DNA from: Gammaproteobacteria bacterium
Lineage (GTDB): Bacteria > Pseudomonadota > Gammaproteobacteria > Acidiferrobacterales > UBA6901
Direction: 5' to 3'
NCBI GenBank assembly: GCA_016218345.1
Contig: JACREH010000011.1
Span: 1-35,860 of the forward strand
Length of the DNA stretch: 35,860 nt
Positions within the stretch are counted from its first letter, which is position 1; every line of letters begins with the position of its first letter. The notes beneath the pieces were generated by a model, which was not told where the DNA came from, made no database searches, and saw nothing but the letters and a program-made list of their open reading frames with translations. This document shows positions 23,722 to 32,643 of this stretch, one piece after another. The position numbers were made by a program, and so were the translations under genes.

Positions 23722-24833
23722 TGGTATTCGCCGATCTGCTGAAGCTCATGGTCCACCGCAAGGCCTCGGACCTGTTCATCACCGCCGGTGTGCCGCCGTC
23801 GCTCAAGATCGACGGCAAGGTCACGCACGTCACCAAACAGGCGCTCAGCCCGGAACAGTCGCGCGCCTTCGCCTACGGTGTCATGACCGAGGAACAGCGC
23901 CGCCAGTTCGAGGCCAGCAACGAGTGCAATTTCTCGATCCATCCCCAGGAGATCGGGCGGTTCCGCGTCAACATCTTCATGCAGCGCGGCGAGGTCGGCA
24001 TGGTGCTGCGCACCATCGAGACCAAGATCCCGAAGTTCGACGAGCTGAACCTGCCCAAGGTGCTGGCCGACATCGCCTTGGCCAAGCGCGGCATGGTGAT
24101 CTTCGTCGGCGCCACCGGTTGCGGCAAGACCACCTCGCTCGCCGCCATGATCGGCTATCGCAACGAGTACACCTACGGCCACATCATTTCCATCGAAGAC
24201 CCGATCGAGTACGTGCACGAACACAAGAACTGCATCATCACCCAGCGCGAGGTCGGGGTGGACACCGAGTCGTTCGACATCGCCCTCAAGAACAGCCTGC
24301 GCCAGGCGCCGGACGTGATCCTGATCGGCGAGATCCGCTCGCGCGAGACCATGGACTACGCCGTGGTGTTCGCCGAGACCGGCCACCTGTGCCTGGCCAC
24401 GCTTCACGCCAACAACGCCAACCAGGCGCTCGATCGCATGATCAACTTCTTCCCCGAGGACCGGCGCGCGCAACTGCTCATGGACCTGTCGCTCAATCTC
24501 AAGGCGATCATCTCCCAGCGCCTGATCCCGCTGAAGAGCGGCAAGGGGCGGGTGCCGGCGGTCGAGGTGCTGATCAACTCGCCGCTGATCGCCGACCTGG
24601 TCCTGAAGGGCGACATCTCCGGCATCAAGGAGATCATGACCAAGTCCGGCGAGGCCGGCATGCAGACCTTCGACCAGTCGCTGTTCAACCTCTACGAGGC
24701 CGGCCTGATCAGCTACGACGACGCGCTGCGCAACGCCGACTCGCAGAACGACCTGCGGCTGCGCATCAAGCTCGAAAGCAAGGAGTCCCGCGGCCAGCAG
24801 TTGGGGGATTCGATGCGGAATATTACGTTCTAA
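23721..24833 (+). CDS. pilU: PilT-like retraction ATPase PilU
   Basis: A 370-residue paralogue of PilT that assists retraction. Walker A is GATGCGKTTS (about 132-141), with IEDPIEYVHEHKNCIITQREVG, APDVILIGEIRSRETMDYAVVFAETGHLCLATLHANNANQ and a C-terminal RIKLESKESRG. The YAVVFAETGHLCLATLHANN block is typical of PilU rather than PilT. The start is fixed by the overlap with the pilT stop. Confidence 0.95.
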   Translation: MVFADLLKLMVHRKASDLFITAGVPPSLKIDGKVTHVTKQALSPEQSRAFAYGVMTEEQRRQFEASNECNFSIHPQEIGRFRVNIFMQRGEVGMVLRTIETKIPKFDELNLPKVLADIALAKRGMVIFVGATGCGKTTSLAAMIGYRNEYTYGHIISIEDPIEYVHEHKNCIITQREVGVDTESFDIALKNSLRQAPDVILIGEIRSRETMDYAVVFAETGHLCLATLHANNANQALDRMINFFPEDRRAQLLMDLSLNLKAIISQRLIPLKSGKGRVPAVEVLINSPLIADLVLKGDISGIKEIMTKSGEAGMQTFDQSLFNLYEAGLISYDDALRNADSQNDLRLRIKLESKESRGQQLGDSMRNITF

Positions 24834-24850
24834 GGAACCTCTGATTAAGT

Positions 24851-24971
24851 CTTCCGTTCGTGTCGAGCCTGTCGAAGCACGAACGGAAGAAGGCACGAAA
24901 TCTCCGAGCTTGCATGAATCGCCCCCTTCGACTGCGCTCAGGATAGGCTTCGACAAGCTCAGGGCGAACGG
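24851..24971. repeat. Dispersed GTTCGTGTCGAGCCTGTCGAAG / CTTCGACAAGCTCAGG repeat
   Basis: CTTCCGTTCGTG (24851-24862) pairs with CACGAACGGAAG (24878-24889). A related segment CTTCGACTGCGCTCAGG, then CTTCGACAAGCTCAGGGCG lies at 24926-24971. The family is frequently seen between genes in high-GC bacterial chromosomes. Confidence 0.75.
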
Positions 24972-25152
24972 TATTTGTTCAGAGGCTCCCTAAAAAACGC
25001 ATCGCGCTTTTGACTCTCGCGAACGCCGCCCGGATAGTCTATCTAAGGAAGATTTGAACACTGTAGTAACGCCGTCTTGCCAGCGCGACCGCCAGGGATG
25101 GCGGAAGTACTGGAAACGCAGGAGCAGTTTCCAGTGCACGCTGATATCCAGA

Positions 25153-25178
25153 ATCGGCCTGACGGCCGATGCTTTTTT
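25153..25178 (+). terminator. Terminator candidate downstream of pilU
   Basis: ATCGGCC (25153-25159) pairs with GGCCGAT (25164-25170) across TGAC, followed by GC and six T residues. Confidence 0.55.
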
Positions 25179-25188
25179 CAATACCTGG

Positions 25189-25208
25189 ATTCCGGCTTTT
25201 GCCGGAAT
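25189..25208. repeat. ATTCCGGC-TTTT-GCCGGAAT palindrome
   Basis: A perfect 8-bp stem followed by ATGACG, matching the common dispersed ATTCCGGC...GCCGGAATGACG intergenic repeat. Confidence 0.7.
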
Positions 25209-25229
25209 GACGACGTAATAAGAGGTTCC

Positions 25230-25883
25230 TTAACGCGCCGTTGCGCCGGGGCTGGCGCGTCCGGCCGCGACCAGATCGGAAAGGAACCGGCCATAGACAT
25301 CGCCGACGGCCTGCTCGAACGCCTCCACCACCGCGGCGACCGAGCCGTCGCGGGCCGGCAGCTCGGCGCTGTAACGGCGCAACAACACCGGGCGCGCCGA
25401 CCCCTTGTGCTCCACTCCCAGTTCCAGCTCGACCGCCGCCAGCGCGCGCTCGGCGTTGTTGAGACGTTCGAAACGCACCAGCCGGCCGATCACCCGGTGC
25501 TCGGCCGGCAGGCGCGGGTCGTCGGGCAGCACCGTGGCGGCGGCGCGCGCCTGGCGCAGGTAGGCCACGAGCTGTTCCTGCAGTAGGCGCGGCGGGCTGT
25601 CGACCCAATGGTGGTAGTGGTAACGACGCAGTTCCCGCGGTTGCCCCTGATCGGCATACAACAGGGCGCGCTCGCTGTGCAGGCCGTCGCTCTGCAGCGG
25701 CGCGACCGCCAGCAATCCCGGCAGCGCCGGCGCGGACAACGCCGTGGGCGCGGCCACCCCGATGCGGTAGTAGCGCTCCACCGGCACCGGCGGCGCCGAC
25801 CCGCAGCCGGTCACGCCGAGCAGCACCATGCCCAGAATCGCCGCCGGCCAGGGCCTGCGAAAAATGGTCATTGTTGTCTTCAT
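25230..25883 (-). CDS. PqiC/MCE-associated outer-membrane lipoprotein
   Basis: A 217-residue lipoprotein of the ABC-type transport auxiliary family (PqiC-like) that partners with MCE transporters at the outer membrane. The signal peptide ends in a lipobox LLGVTGCGS with the acylated Cys at 27. The mature part begins PVERYYRIG and has the family core LPGLLAVAPLQSDGLHSERALLYAD, then YHYHHWVDSPPRLLQEQLVAYLR. The start ATG overlaps the stop of the MCE gene by four bases. It is the last gene of the seven-gene operon running from 30331. Confidence 0.85.
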   Translation of the reverse strand: MKTTMTIFRRPWPAAILGMVLLGVTGCGSAPPVPVERYYRIGVAAPTALSAPALPGLLAVAPLQSDGLHSERALLYADQGQPRELRRYHYHHWVDSPPRLLQEQLVAYLRQARAAATVLPDDPRLPAEHRVIGRLVRFERLNNAERALAAVELELGVEHKGSARPVLLRRYSAELPARDGSVAAVVEAFEQAVGDVYGRFLSDLVAAGRASPGATAR

Positions 25884-26692
25884 TTCGCTTCGCCCGGATC
25901 CTGCGGCGACGTGCTGTTGAGCAACAACCCCGGGTTCTCGCGCAGCGCGCGGCTCAGTTCCAGCAGGTTGCGCGAGGTGCCTTCCAGGTTGTAGGACACC
26001 GTGCCGGCATACTGGGCGATGACGGCGAGCGAGGCGCGCAGGTCGGCGACCGCGCGATCGATTTCCGGGCGGTTGCCCTTGAGCATGTCGTTGGACTCGC
26101 CGAGCAGCTCGTCGAGGCGCTGCTGCGTGCCGGTCAGTCCGGTGGTGAGCGTCTGGAAGTTGCGCGAGGTCTGCGCCAGATTCTCCAGCAGTTCGCCCAC
26201 GTTCTCGCGGTTGCGTCCGCCGAGCATCGCCTCCACGTCGCCGGCGGCGTTGTTCAGCCGGTTGGCGAGCGAGTCCACGGCCGCGAGCAGGTTGACGCTC
26301 TCGCGGCCGGCGATCGTCGCCCCGGGCGCGAGCAGTTCGGGCTCGACGCCCTCCTGGATGTCGATGCTGACCGACGACAGCAGGCCCGAAGAAACGACCT
26401 GCGCCACGCTGTCCTTGGGTATGCCCCAGCCGTGCTGCACGGCGAGCTCCAGGCGATAACGGATCTTGCCGCCGTCGCGCCGCGGCGCGATGTCCGCCAC
26501 GCGTCCCAGCGGATAGCCTTCGAACGACACCGGCGTGCCGCGCGCCAGCCCGGCGACATGGGCGTACTCGACATAGTAGCGGTCGGTGGCGCCGGTGCGG
26601 CCGGTGATGAGCGCCAGCGTGACCGCCAGCGCGATCAGCACCGCCAGCGTGAAGCCGCCGACCGCCAGATAGGGAATGTCGTCGTGCTTCAT
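25880..26692 (-). CDS. mlaD: MlaD/MCE-domain substrate-binding protein
   Basis: A 270-residue inner-membrane-anchored periplasmic protein. The membrane helix lies at about 9-30, followed by one MCE domain (about 38-115: YYVEYAHVAGLARGTPVSFEGYPLGRVADI, then IPKDSVAQVVSSGLLSSVSIDI). A long helical region (about 140-240) probably forms the hexamer tunnel. MCE proteins move phospholipids between membranes. ATGA overlaps link it to both neighbours. The family is certain; the direction of transport is not. Confidence 0.9.
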   Translation of the reverse strand: MKHDDIPYLAVGGFTLAVLIALAVTLALITGRTGATDRYYVEYAHVAGLARGTPVSFEGYPLGRVADIAPRRDGGKIRYRLELAVQHGWGIPKDSVAQVVSSGLLSSVSIDIQEGVEPELLAPGATIAGRESVNLLAAVDSLANRLNNAAGDVEAMLGGRNRENVGELLENLAQTSRNFQTLTTGLTGTQQRLDELLGESNDMLKGNRPEIDRAVADLRASLAVIAQYAGTVSYNLEGTSRNLLELSRALRENPGLLLNSTSPQDPGEAK

Positions 26693-27519
26693 GCCGAGGG
26701 TCTCGGCTCGCGGCCGGTGAGCCGGCGCAGGTATTCGTCGGGATCGCGCACGCGCGCCTCGGGGCGGCGGTTGAGCAGGTTCTGGATGCGCGGGTCGTCC
26801 GACGCGCGCACCTCGGCCACGCTGCCGGTCATGAGGATACGGCCGCGGTCCAGGAAGGTGATGCGGTCGGCGATCTTGAAGGCGCTGTCCAGTTCGTGGG
26901 TCACCACCACGATGGTCATGTGCATGGTGTCACGCAGTCTGAGTATGAGCTCGTCCAGTTCCGCGGACACCACCGGGTCCAGGCCCGCGGACGGTTCGTC
27001 GAAGAACAGCAGCCGCGGGTCCATGACGATGGCGCGCGCCAGCGCGGCGCGCTTCACCATGCCGCCGGACAGTTGCGCCGGCATCAGGTCTTCGGCGTGC
27101 GCCAGGTCGACCACCTCGAGCTTGAGGCGGCTCATGATGCGCATGGTGTTTTCGTCCAGGCGGGTGTGCTCGCGCAGCGGCAGGCGCACGTTCTCGCCCA
27201 CGCTCATGGAGTTGAACAGCGCCCCGCCCTGGAACGACATGCCGATCTTGCGGCGCAGTTCGTACAGCTCCTGCGACTTCAGGCGGGTGATGTCCCGACC
27301 CAGCAGTTTGATGCTGCCGCCCACCGGCCGGTGCAGCCCCAGCAGGTAGCGCAGAAAGGTGCTCTTGCCGGAGCCGCTGCCGCCCATGATCACCAGGATC
27401 TCGCCCTGATAGACCGTGAGATTGACGTCGCGCAGGATGTCGCGCGACCCGTAGCGCACATGCAGGTCCTCGACCTCGATCACCGGCGTGCGCTCGGCGT
27501 TGTCGGCGGCCGCGCTCAT
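26689..27519 (-). CDS. mlaF: MlaF-type ABC transporter ATPase
   Basis: A 276-residue ATPase energising the MCE transporter. Walker A GGSGSGKST (46-54), signature LSGGMVKRAALARAI, Walker B LLFFDEPSAGLDPV and the H-loop VVTHEL are all present. The LSGGMVKRAALARAI text is typical of the MlaF group. The ATG at 27519 overlaps the permease stop (TGATG). A longer open frame reaches 28206 but only by running across the permease gene in another frame, so it is rejected. Confidence 0.93.
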   Translation of the reverse strand: MSAAADNAERTPVIEVEDLHVRYGSRDILRDVNLTVYQGEILVIMGGSGSGKSTFLRYLLGLHRPVGGSIKLLGRDITRLKSQELYELRRKIGMSFQGGALFNSMSVGENVRLPLREHTRLDENTMRIMSRLKLEVVDLAHAEDLMPAQLSGGMVKRAALARAIVMDPRLLFFDEPSAGLDPVVSAELDELILRLRDTMHMTIVVVTHELDSAFKIADRITFLDRGRILMTGSVAEVRASDDPRIQNLLNRRPEARVRDPDEYLRRLTGREPRPSA

Positions 27520-28334
27520 CAGCGGCTCAGGAACCAGGTGAAGATCATATCGGCGATCACGATGGCGGTGATCGACAGCACCACCGAACGCGTGGTGGCG
27601 CGGCCCACGCCCTGGGCGCCGCCGCTGACCGCAAAGCCGTTGGCCGTGCCGATCAGGGTGATGAGCACGGCGAACACCAGGCTTTTCACCAGCCCTTGCA
27701 TCACGTCCTCCACGTCGAGCGCGTCGCGGGTGCGGTCGAGGTAGGTGCCGATGTCCAGGCCGAGATCGGCGGCGCTGTACAGGGCGCCGCCCATGATCCC
27801 CATGACATCGGCGCAGAACGTGAGCGCCGGCATCATGATCAGCATGGCGAGCAGCGCCGGCGCCACCAGGAACCGCACCGGGCTGACGCCGATCACGCGC
27901 AGCGCGTCGATCTCCTGGCCGATTTGCATGGTGCCGATGCGCGCGGCCAGCGCCGACCCCGAGCGGCCGGCCACCAGGATGGCGACGATCAGCGGCGCGA
28001 ACTCGCGCGTCACCGACAGCGCGATGCCCACCACCACCTGCGATTCGGCGCCGAAGGTCTTGAGGGTGTGGATGCCCTGGATGGCGAGCATCACGCCGAT
28101 GGCCAGCGACAGCACGGCGACGATGGGCAGCGCCCGGATGCCGACCTCCATCATCTCCAGGACCGTGTCCGCGAACCGCACCGACTGGCGGCGGCGCGCG
28201 CCCCACGCGATCCAGTACAGGCTCTCGGCCAACAGCGCCGCGTGGTAGCCCAGTTCCTCGACGGCGCGCACCGTGCCGCGCCCCAGGCGCTCGACCCAGC
28301 GCGCGATCGGGTTGGCCTGGGTGTCAGCCGCCAT
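27519..28334 (-). CDS. mlaE: MlaE-type permease
   Basis: A 271-residue inner-membrane permease with about five or six helices. The family block runs from about 80 to 175: AIQGIHTLKTFGAESQVVVGIALSVTREFAPLIVAILVAGRSGSALAARIGTMQIGQEIDALRVIGVSPVRFLVAPALLAMLIMMPALT. It pairs with the MlaF ATPase and binds the MCE ring. Its start lies 11 bases inside the 3' end of the STAS gene, linking the transporter to the regulatory module. Confidence 0.94.
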   Translation of the reverse strand: MAADTQANPIARWVERLGRGTVRAVEELGYHAALLAESLYWIAWGARRRQSVRFADTVLEMMEVGIRALPIVAVLSLAIGVMLAIQGIHTLKTFGAESQVVVGIALSVTREFAPLIVAILVAGRSGSALAARIGTMQIGQEIDALRVIGVSPVRFLVAPALLAMLIMMPALTFCADVMGIMGGALYSAADLGLDIGTYLDRTRDALDVEDVMQGLVKSLVFAVLITLIGTANGFAVSGGAQGVGRATTRSVVLSITAIVIADMIFTWFLSR

Positions 28335-28662
28335 CGGCCATGGCCTCGGCGATCGATGGATAGATGCGGAATACCTTATCGAGATGCGCGAGCTGCAGCA
28401 CCTTGACGGCGCCGGCGCTCACGCCGGCCAGCGCGAACTGCAGGCCGCGTTCCTTGGCGGTCTGGTAGCCCTCCACCAGGCTGGCCACGCCGGAGCTGTC
28501 GAGGTAGTGCACGCCGCCGAGGTCCACCACCACGTGGCGGCGCTCGGCGAGCGCACGCAGAATGGCGCCGCGCGCCGCGGGCGAGCTGGCCAGATCCACG
28601 TCGCCCTCCAGGCCGATCACGGCGTAGTCGCCGTCGTAGTGCACGTCACACTGCATCGCCAT
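28324..28662 (-). CDS. STAS-domain protein (MlaB / anti-anti-sigma type)
   Basis: A 112-residue STAS domain spanning nearly the whole protein. The phospho-site motif HYLDSSGVASLVEGY is complete (Asp55, Ser56, Ser57, Gly58), as in SpoIIAA and RsbV. In Mla systems the small STAS subunit MlaB binds MlaF and is needed for activity. The gene sits directly between an RsbW-type ATPase (1-base overlap) and the permease (11-base overlap), so it may serve both as a kinase target and as a transporter subunit. The two roles are inference from position. Start ATG at 28662. Confidence 0.85.
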   Translation of the reverse strand: MAMQCDVHYDGDYAVIGLEGDVDLASSPAARGAILRALAERRHVVVDLGGVHYLDSSGVASLVEGYQTAKERGLQFALAGVSAGAVKVLQLAHLDKVFRIYPSIAEAMADGG

Positions 28663-29078
28663 CACCCTATTTTCTTGCGCAGCTCCAGCAGGTTCCCCGT
28701 GCCCTGTGGCGGCGGCAGGTACCGGCAACTGTCCATGAGCGTTGTGATGAAATGGGTGCCGAGCCCCCCCGGCCGTAGCTCGTCGAGGTTGCGCGGCCGC
28801 AGGCACCCGGGATCGACGGGTGGTGCATAGTCGCGCAGCCGGACGATGATCTCCCGGGCATTATTTATGATTTCCAGCTCGATTGCACCTGCCGGGTCGC
28901 CGCGGTAACCGTGCCGGATGATGTTGGCGCAGGCCTCGTTCACGGCCATGATCACCGCATCGGTGGTATCCGCGGCGCAGCCGATCGCGCGCAGCGCCGC
29001 GCCCACCCGCTCGCGCACCTCGGCCAGCCGCTCGGGCCGGGCCGGTACCGACATGGCCAGCACCACCGGCGCGTTCAC
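28662..29078 (-). CDS. RsbW/SpoIIAB-type serine kinase/ATPase
   Basis: A 138-residue GHKL-fold ATPase of the anti-sigma-factor kinase type. The N-box is VNEACANIIRHGY (46-58, Glu48 and Asn52), the G1 region LRDYAPPVDP (81-90) and the G2 box PGGLGTHFI. This family phosphorylates STAS partners and lets go of, or binds, its other partner accordingly. It overlaps the upstream phosphatase gene by four bases and the downstream STAS gene by one. No sigma factor is adjacent, so a non-sigma client is possible. Confidence 0.9.
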   Translation of the reverse strand: MNAPVVLAMSVPARPERLAEVRERVGAALRAIGCAADTTDAVIMAVNEACANIIRHGYRGDPAGAIELEIINNAREIIVRLRDYAPPVDPGCLRPRNLDELRPGGLGTHFITTLMDSCRYLPPPQGTGNLLELRKKIG

Positions 29079-30331
29079 CGCGCCCCCTCGATCAGCAACA
29101 GCGTGATGTCGTCGTGCAGCGTTTGATCCTGGCCGAGGAACGGCTCTGCCATGACCTCCAAACGCTGCGCCGCCGGCAGGGCGGCACAGTGTTGCACCAG
29201 ATCGCGCACGCCGTCCTGGGCGAGTGTCGAACCGTCCGCCAGCGTCCCCTCGCTCAGCCCGTCGCTGTATATATAGAGAGCGCCGCCGTCCAGCCGCAGT
29301 TCGACCTCCGGAAACGCGATGCCGGCGAGCACGCCGAGCGGCGGCGCCGCGGCCGGAAACTCGCGCAGCGACCCGTCGGACGCGCGCAGCAGCGCCGGTG
29401 GATGACCGGCGTTGGCCAGGCGCACCGCGCCGCTACGCGGATCGTACACGCCGGCGATCAGGGTGACGAACAGACCGCGGGTCGCGGTCTCGCACAACTC
29501 GTCGTTGAGGCGCGCCGCCAGTTCGCCCGGGGCGGTCAGCGTCTTGCCCAGGCAGCGGAACAGACTGCAAGTCTTGGCCATGAGCAGCGCGGCATTCATA
29601 CCCTTGCCGGCCACGTCGCCCAGCGCGAAGGCGATACGCCCGTCGGCCAGCCGCAGGAAATCATAGAAATCGCCGGACACCCCGCGCGCCGGGAGGTTGA
29701 GGCCGTGCAGCGGGAAGTCGGCGGCCGGCTCCGGCGGCAGCAGACTGCGCTGGATGTCGCGCGCCAGCTCCAGTTCGCGGCGCAGGCGCTCCTGCTCGAC
29801 CAGCGCCGCGGCCATGCGCGCGTTGCGGATGGCGAGCGCCGCCGACGCGGCCAGTGCCGTGAGCAGGTGCAGGTCGCTGTCGTCGAACAGCCCGTCGCCG
29901 CCCTGTTTGTTGATGAGCTCGATGGCGCCGAGCGGCTCGCCGCGCACGCTCAGCGGCGCGCACAGGATGGAGCGGGTGACGAACGAGTGCGCCTCATCGA
30001 GGGCGGCGCTGAAGTCCTGGTGGGTGCGCGCATCGCGCACCATCTGCGCGCGGTTGTCGCTGACCACCCGGCCGACGATGCCGGTGCCGGCCGCGAGCCG
30101 CGCGCCGGTGATGTCCACCGGACCCGCGCAGGTACGGCACACCAGCTCGCGGCCGTCGCTGTCCAGCAGGAAGATCGAACCCGCCTGGGCGTGCAGCGCG
30201 CGCATGATCTCGACGATGGCGGTGCGCAGCGTGTCTTCGATGTCGAGCGAGGCGGCGAAGCCCTGGCTGATTTCGGCGAACTGCGCCAGGCCGGCGAATG
30301 GGTCAGCGGGCGGCTGTTTGGGTGCGGGCAT
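29075..30331 (-). CDS. GAF-domain SpoIIE-type PP2C serine phosphatase
   Basis: A 418-residue phosphatase: a GAF sensor at about 30-172 and a SpoIIE/PP2C domain at about 205-415, joined by a coiled linker (ALVEQERLRRELELARDIQRSLLPP). The PP2C metal-site aspartates are in GDFYDF (220-225), GDVAGKGMNAAL (238-249), YSDGLSEG and DDITLLLI. Such enzymes remove phosphate from STAS antagonists. Cysteines in the GAF domain (VCRTC, about 64-68) could serve a redox or ligand role. It is the first gene of the operon to 25230; a clear promoter was not found. Confidence 0.92.
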   Translation of the reverse strand: MPAPKQPPADPFAGLAQFAEISQGFAASLDIEDTLRTAIVEIMRALHAQAGSIFLLDSDGRELVCRTCAGPVDITGARLAAGTGIVGRVVSDNRAQMVRDARTHQDFSAALDEAHSFVTRSILCAPLSVRGEPLGAIELINKQGGDGLFDDSDLHLLTALAASAALAIRNARMAAALVEQERLRRELELARDIQRSLLPPEPAADFPLHGLNLPARGVSGDFYDFLRLADGRIAFALGDVAGKGMNAALLMAKTCSLFRCLGKTLTAPGELAARLNDELCETATRGLFVTLIAGVYDPRSGAVRLANAGHPPALLRASDGSLREFPAAAPPLGVLAGIAFPEVELRLDGGALYIYSDGLSEGTLADGSTLAQDGVRDLVQHCAALPAAQRLEVMAEPFLGQDQTLHDDITLLLIEGAR

Positions 30332-30373
30332 GGGGGAAGCGGGGCATCGCGGGCGCGATACAACAATCGTCCG

Positions 30374-31663
30374 CTACGTTTCTACGCCCAGTTCGAATAC
30401 CACTTCCCCGCCCACCAGGGTGTGCGTCACTTTCCCGCGGAATTCCCAGCCGAGGAACGGGGTGTTGTGGCCGCGGCTCTTGAGTTGGTCGGCGGTCAGC
30501 GTCCAGTGGGCCTTGGGGTCGATGATGCAGATGTCGGCGCTGGCGTCGATGCCGAGGTGGCCGGCGTCGACGCCGAGGATGGCGGCCGGTTTGTGGGTGA
30601 CGAGGGCGATGGCCTCGCTCAGGGTAAGGAGTTTTTCGTCGACCAGTTTGAGGGTGAGCGGCAGCAGGGTTTCAAGGCCGGAGATGCCCGGCTCGGAGTC
30701 GGCGAACGGCGCGAGCTTGGCGTCCGGTTCGTGCGGTTGATGGTCGGAGCAGATCGCGCCGAGCACGCCGGTCTTGAGCGCGCGCCGCAGCACCTCGCGG
30801 TCGCGCGTGCTCCGGAGCGGCGGCAGCACGTGGCATTGGGTGTTGAAAAAGCCGATGTCGTGTTCAGTGAGGTGCAGGTGGTGGGCGGTGACGTCGGCGC
30901 TCACCGGCAGGCCGCGCTTCTGGGCCTCGGCGACCATGGCCACGGCGCGGCTGCTGGAGAGCTGGCAGAAGTGCGCGCGCACTCCGGTCTGTTCGATGAG
31001 CGCCAGATCGCGCGCCACGCCCACGGTCTCGGCCGCCTCGGGGATGCCGGGCAATCCCAAGCGCGTGCCGATCTCGCCTTCGTGGACGCAGCCGCCGTTT
31101 TGCAGCCACGGGTCCTGGGCGTGCAGGAACACGGTGAGGTCGAAGCTCGCGGCGTACTCCATGGCGCGGCGCATCACCAGCGTGTCGGTCACCGGCTGGA
31201 GGGCGTTGCTGAAGCCGACGCAGCCAGCCTCGTCGAGCGCCGCCATGTCGGTGAGCTGCTGGCCCTCCAAGGCGCGCGTGAGCGCGCCGAGCGGATGCAC
31301 GAACGCCAGGCCGATGCGCCAGGCGCGTTGCTGGATCATCTGCGCCATCGCCGGGGTGTCGATCGGCGGCTGGGTGTCGGGCGGGCAGCAGAGCGTGGTG
31401 ATGCCGGCGCTGACCGCGGCGCGCGTCTCGCTCTCCATGGTGGCCTTGTATTCGAGGCCCGGCTCGCGCAGGCGCGCGCGCAGATCGACCAGTCCCGGGC
31501 AGACCAGCTTGCCCTTGGCGTCGAGCGTGCGCTCGGCCTTGAAGCCGCTCGGTGCGCTGCCGACGCCGACGATAAAGCCGTCGGCGGCGATATACACGTC
31601 GTGCGGCGAGTCGATGTTGTTGGCCGGGTCGATGACGTGCCCGCCCTTGATGACCAGGCTCAT
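30374..31663 (-). CDS. pyrC: Dihydroorotase-like PyrC' (predicted inactive)
   Basis: A 429-residue class I dihydroorotase homologue. The zinc motif that should read HxH is [11 protein letters not shown]: residues 62 and 64 are Arg, so metal binding and catalysis are expected to be lost. Other core blocks are kept ([57 protein letters not shown]). The non-catalytic PyrC' of Pseudomonas, needed to assemble aspartate transcarbamoylase, has the same kind of loss. It is coupled to pyrB by a four-base overlap. A catalytic dihydroorotase should exist elsewhere. Confidence 0.93.
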   Translation of the reverse strand: MSLVIKGGHVIDPANNIDSPHDVYIAADGFIVGVGSAPSGFKAERTLDAKGKLVCPGLVDLRARLREPGLEYKATMESETRAAVSAGITTLCCPPDTQPPIDTPAMAQMIQQRAWRIGLAFVHPLGALTRALEGQQLTDMAALDEAGCVGFSNALQPVTDTLVMRRAMEYAASFDLTVFLHAQDPWLQNGGCVHEGEIGTRLGLPGIPEAAETVGVARDLALIEQTGVRAHFCQLSSSRAVAMVAEAQKRGLPVSADVTAHHLHLTEHDIGFFNTQCHVLPPLRSTRDREVLRRALKTGVLGAICSDHQPHEPDAKLAPFADSEPGISGLETLLPLTLKLVDEKLLTLSEAIALVTHKPAAILGVDAGHLGIDASADICIIDPKAHWTLTADQLKSRGHNTPFLGWEFRGKVTHTLVGGEVVFELGVET

Positions 31664-32643
31664 GGCGCGCGCCTCGCTTCGGCGGCCGGTGTGCCGCCCA
31701 TGATCAGCGCCATGATCGCCATGCGCACCGCGATACCATTGGTGACCTGCGGCAGGATCACCGAGTTCGGGCCGTCGGCGACCGCCGAGTCGATTTCCAG
31801 GCCGCGGTTCATCGGGCCGGGGTGCATGACGATCACGTCCGGCTTGGCATAGGCGCGTTTCTCGGCGGTCAGGCCGTAGAGATTGAAATATTCCTGTTCG
31901 CTCGGGATGAGCGCGCCGGTCATGCGCTCGCGTTGCAGGCGCAGCATCATGATCACGTCCACGTCGGCGAGGCCGGCGCGCATGTCGGTGAACGGATGCA
32001 CGCCGAGCTTCTCGACGGCGGTCGGCAACAGCGTCTTGGGCGCGATCACCCGCACCTCGGCGGCGCCGAGCGTGGTGAGCGCGTGGATCTCGGAGCGCGC
32101 CACGCGCGAGTGCAGCACGTCGCCGACGATCGCCACCCGCAGGTTCTCGAACGGCCCCTTGTGGCGGCGGATGGTGAACATGTCGAGCATCGCCTGGGTG
32201 GGATGGGCGTGGCGGCCGTCGCCGGCGTTGATGATGTGCACGTGCTCGGACACATGCCCGGCGATCAGATAGGCGGCGCCGCTGCTGGCATGGCGCACCA
32301 CGAACAGATCGGTGTGCATGGCCTCGAGGTTGCGCACCGTGTCGAGCAGGGTCTCGCCCTTGGCGGTCGAGGACAGGCTGGGGTTGATGTTGATGACGTC
32401 CGCCGACAGGCGCTTGGCGGCGATCTCGAAGGTGGTGCGGGTGCGGGTGCTGGATTCGAAGAACAGGTTGACTACGGTCTTGCCGCGCAGCAGCGGCACC
32501 TTCTTGATCTCGCGCTCGCCCATGGCGATGAACGATTCGGCGGTGTCGAGGATATCGAGAATGGTTTGACGGGGCAGGCCCTCAATAGTCAGAAAATGGC
32601 GGAGCCGCCCGTGACTATCGAATTGCCGGCCGTCTTGCTTCAA
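31660..32643 (-). CDS. pyrB: Aspartate carbamoyltransferase catalytic subunit
   Basis: A 327-residue enzyme that makes carbamoyl-aspartate in pyrimidine synthesis. The carbamoyl-phosphate motif [15 protein letters not shown] (about 59-73) and the aspartate-side [12 protein letters not shown], plus RLQRERM and [10 protein letters not shown], identify it. It follows pyrR by four-base overlap and precedes pyrC'. The pyrB-pyrC' pair forms the large holoenzyme typical of pseudomonads. Confidence 0.96.
   Translation of the reverse strand: MKQDGRQFDSHGRLRHFLTIEGLPRQTILDILDTAESFIAMGEREIKKVPLLRGKTVVNLFFESSTRTRTTFEIAAKRLSADVININPSLSSTAKGETLLDTVRNLEAMHTDLFVVRHASSGAAYLIAGHVSEHVHIINAGDGRHAHPTQAMLDMFTIRRHKGPFENLRVAIVGDVLHSRVARSEIHALTTLGAAEVRVIAPKTLLPTAVEKLGVHPFTDMRAGLADVDVIMMLRLQRERMTGALIPSEQEYFNLYGLTAEKRAYAKPDVIVMHPGPMNRGLEIDSAVADGPNSVILPQVTNGIAVRMAIMALIMGGTPAAEARRAP

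Larger units (their letters stand above)
24834..25229. other. Repeat-rich stretch after pilU
   Basis: This 396-base gap has no gene. It holds a hairpin and dispersed CTTCGACAAGCTCAGG-type repeat (24851-24971), a terminator candidate (25153-25178) and a TTCCGGC...GCCGGAA repeat (25189-25208), listed separately. Confidence 0.6.

Noticed and set aside
26689-28206. Longer frame for the MlaF ATPase reaching into the permease gene
   Set aside because: The extra N-terminal part is low-complexity, out-of-frame permease sequence; the ABC domain starts cleanly after the ATG at 27519.
29114-31852. Very long plus-strand open frame (about 900 codons) opposite the phosphatase and pyrC' genes
   Set aside because: It is antisense to well-supported genes; high GC content makes long spurious antisense frames common here, and the translation has no domain character.
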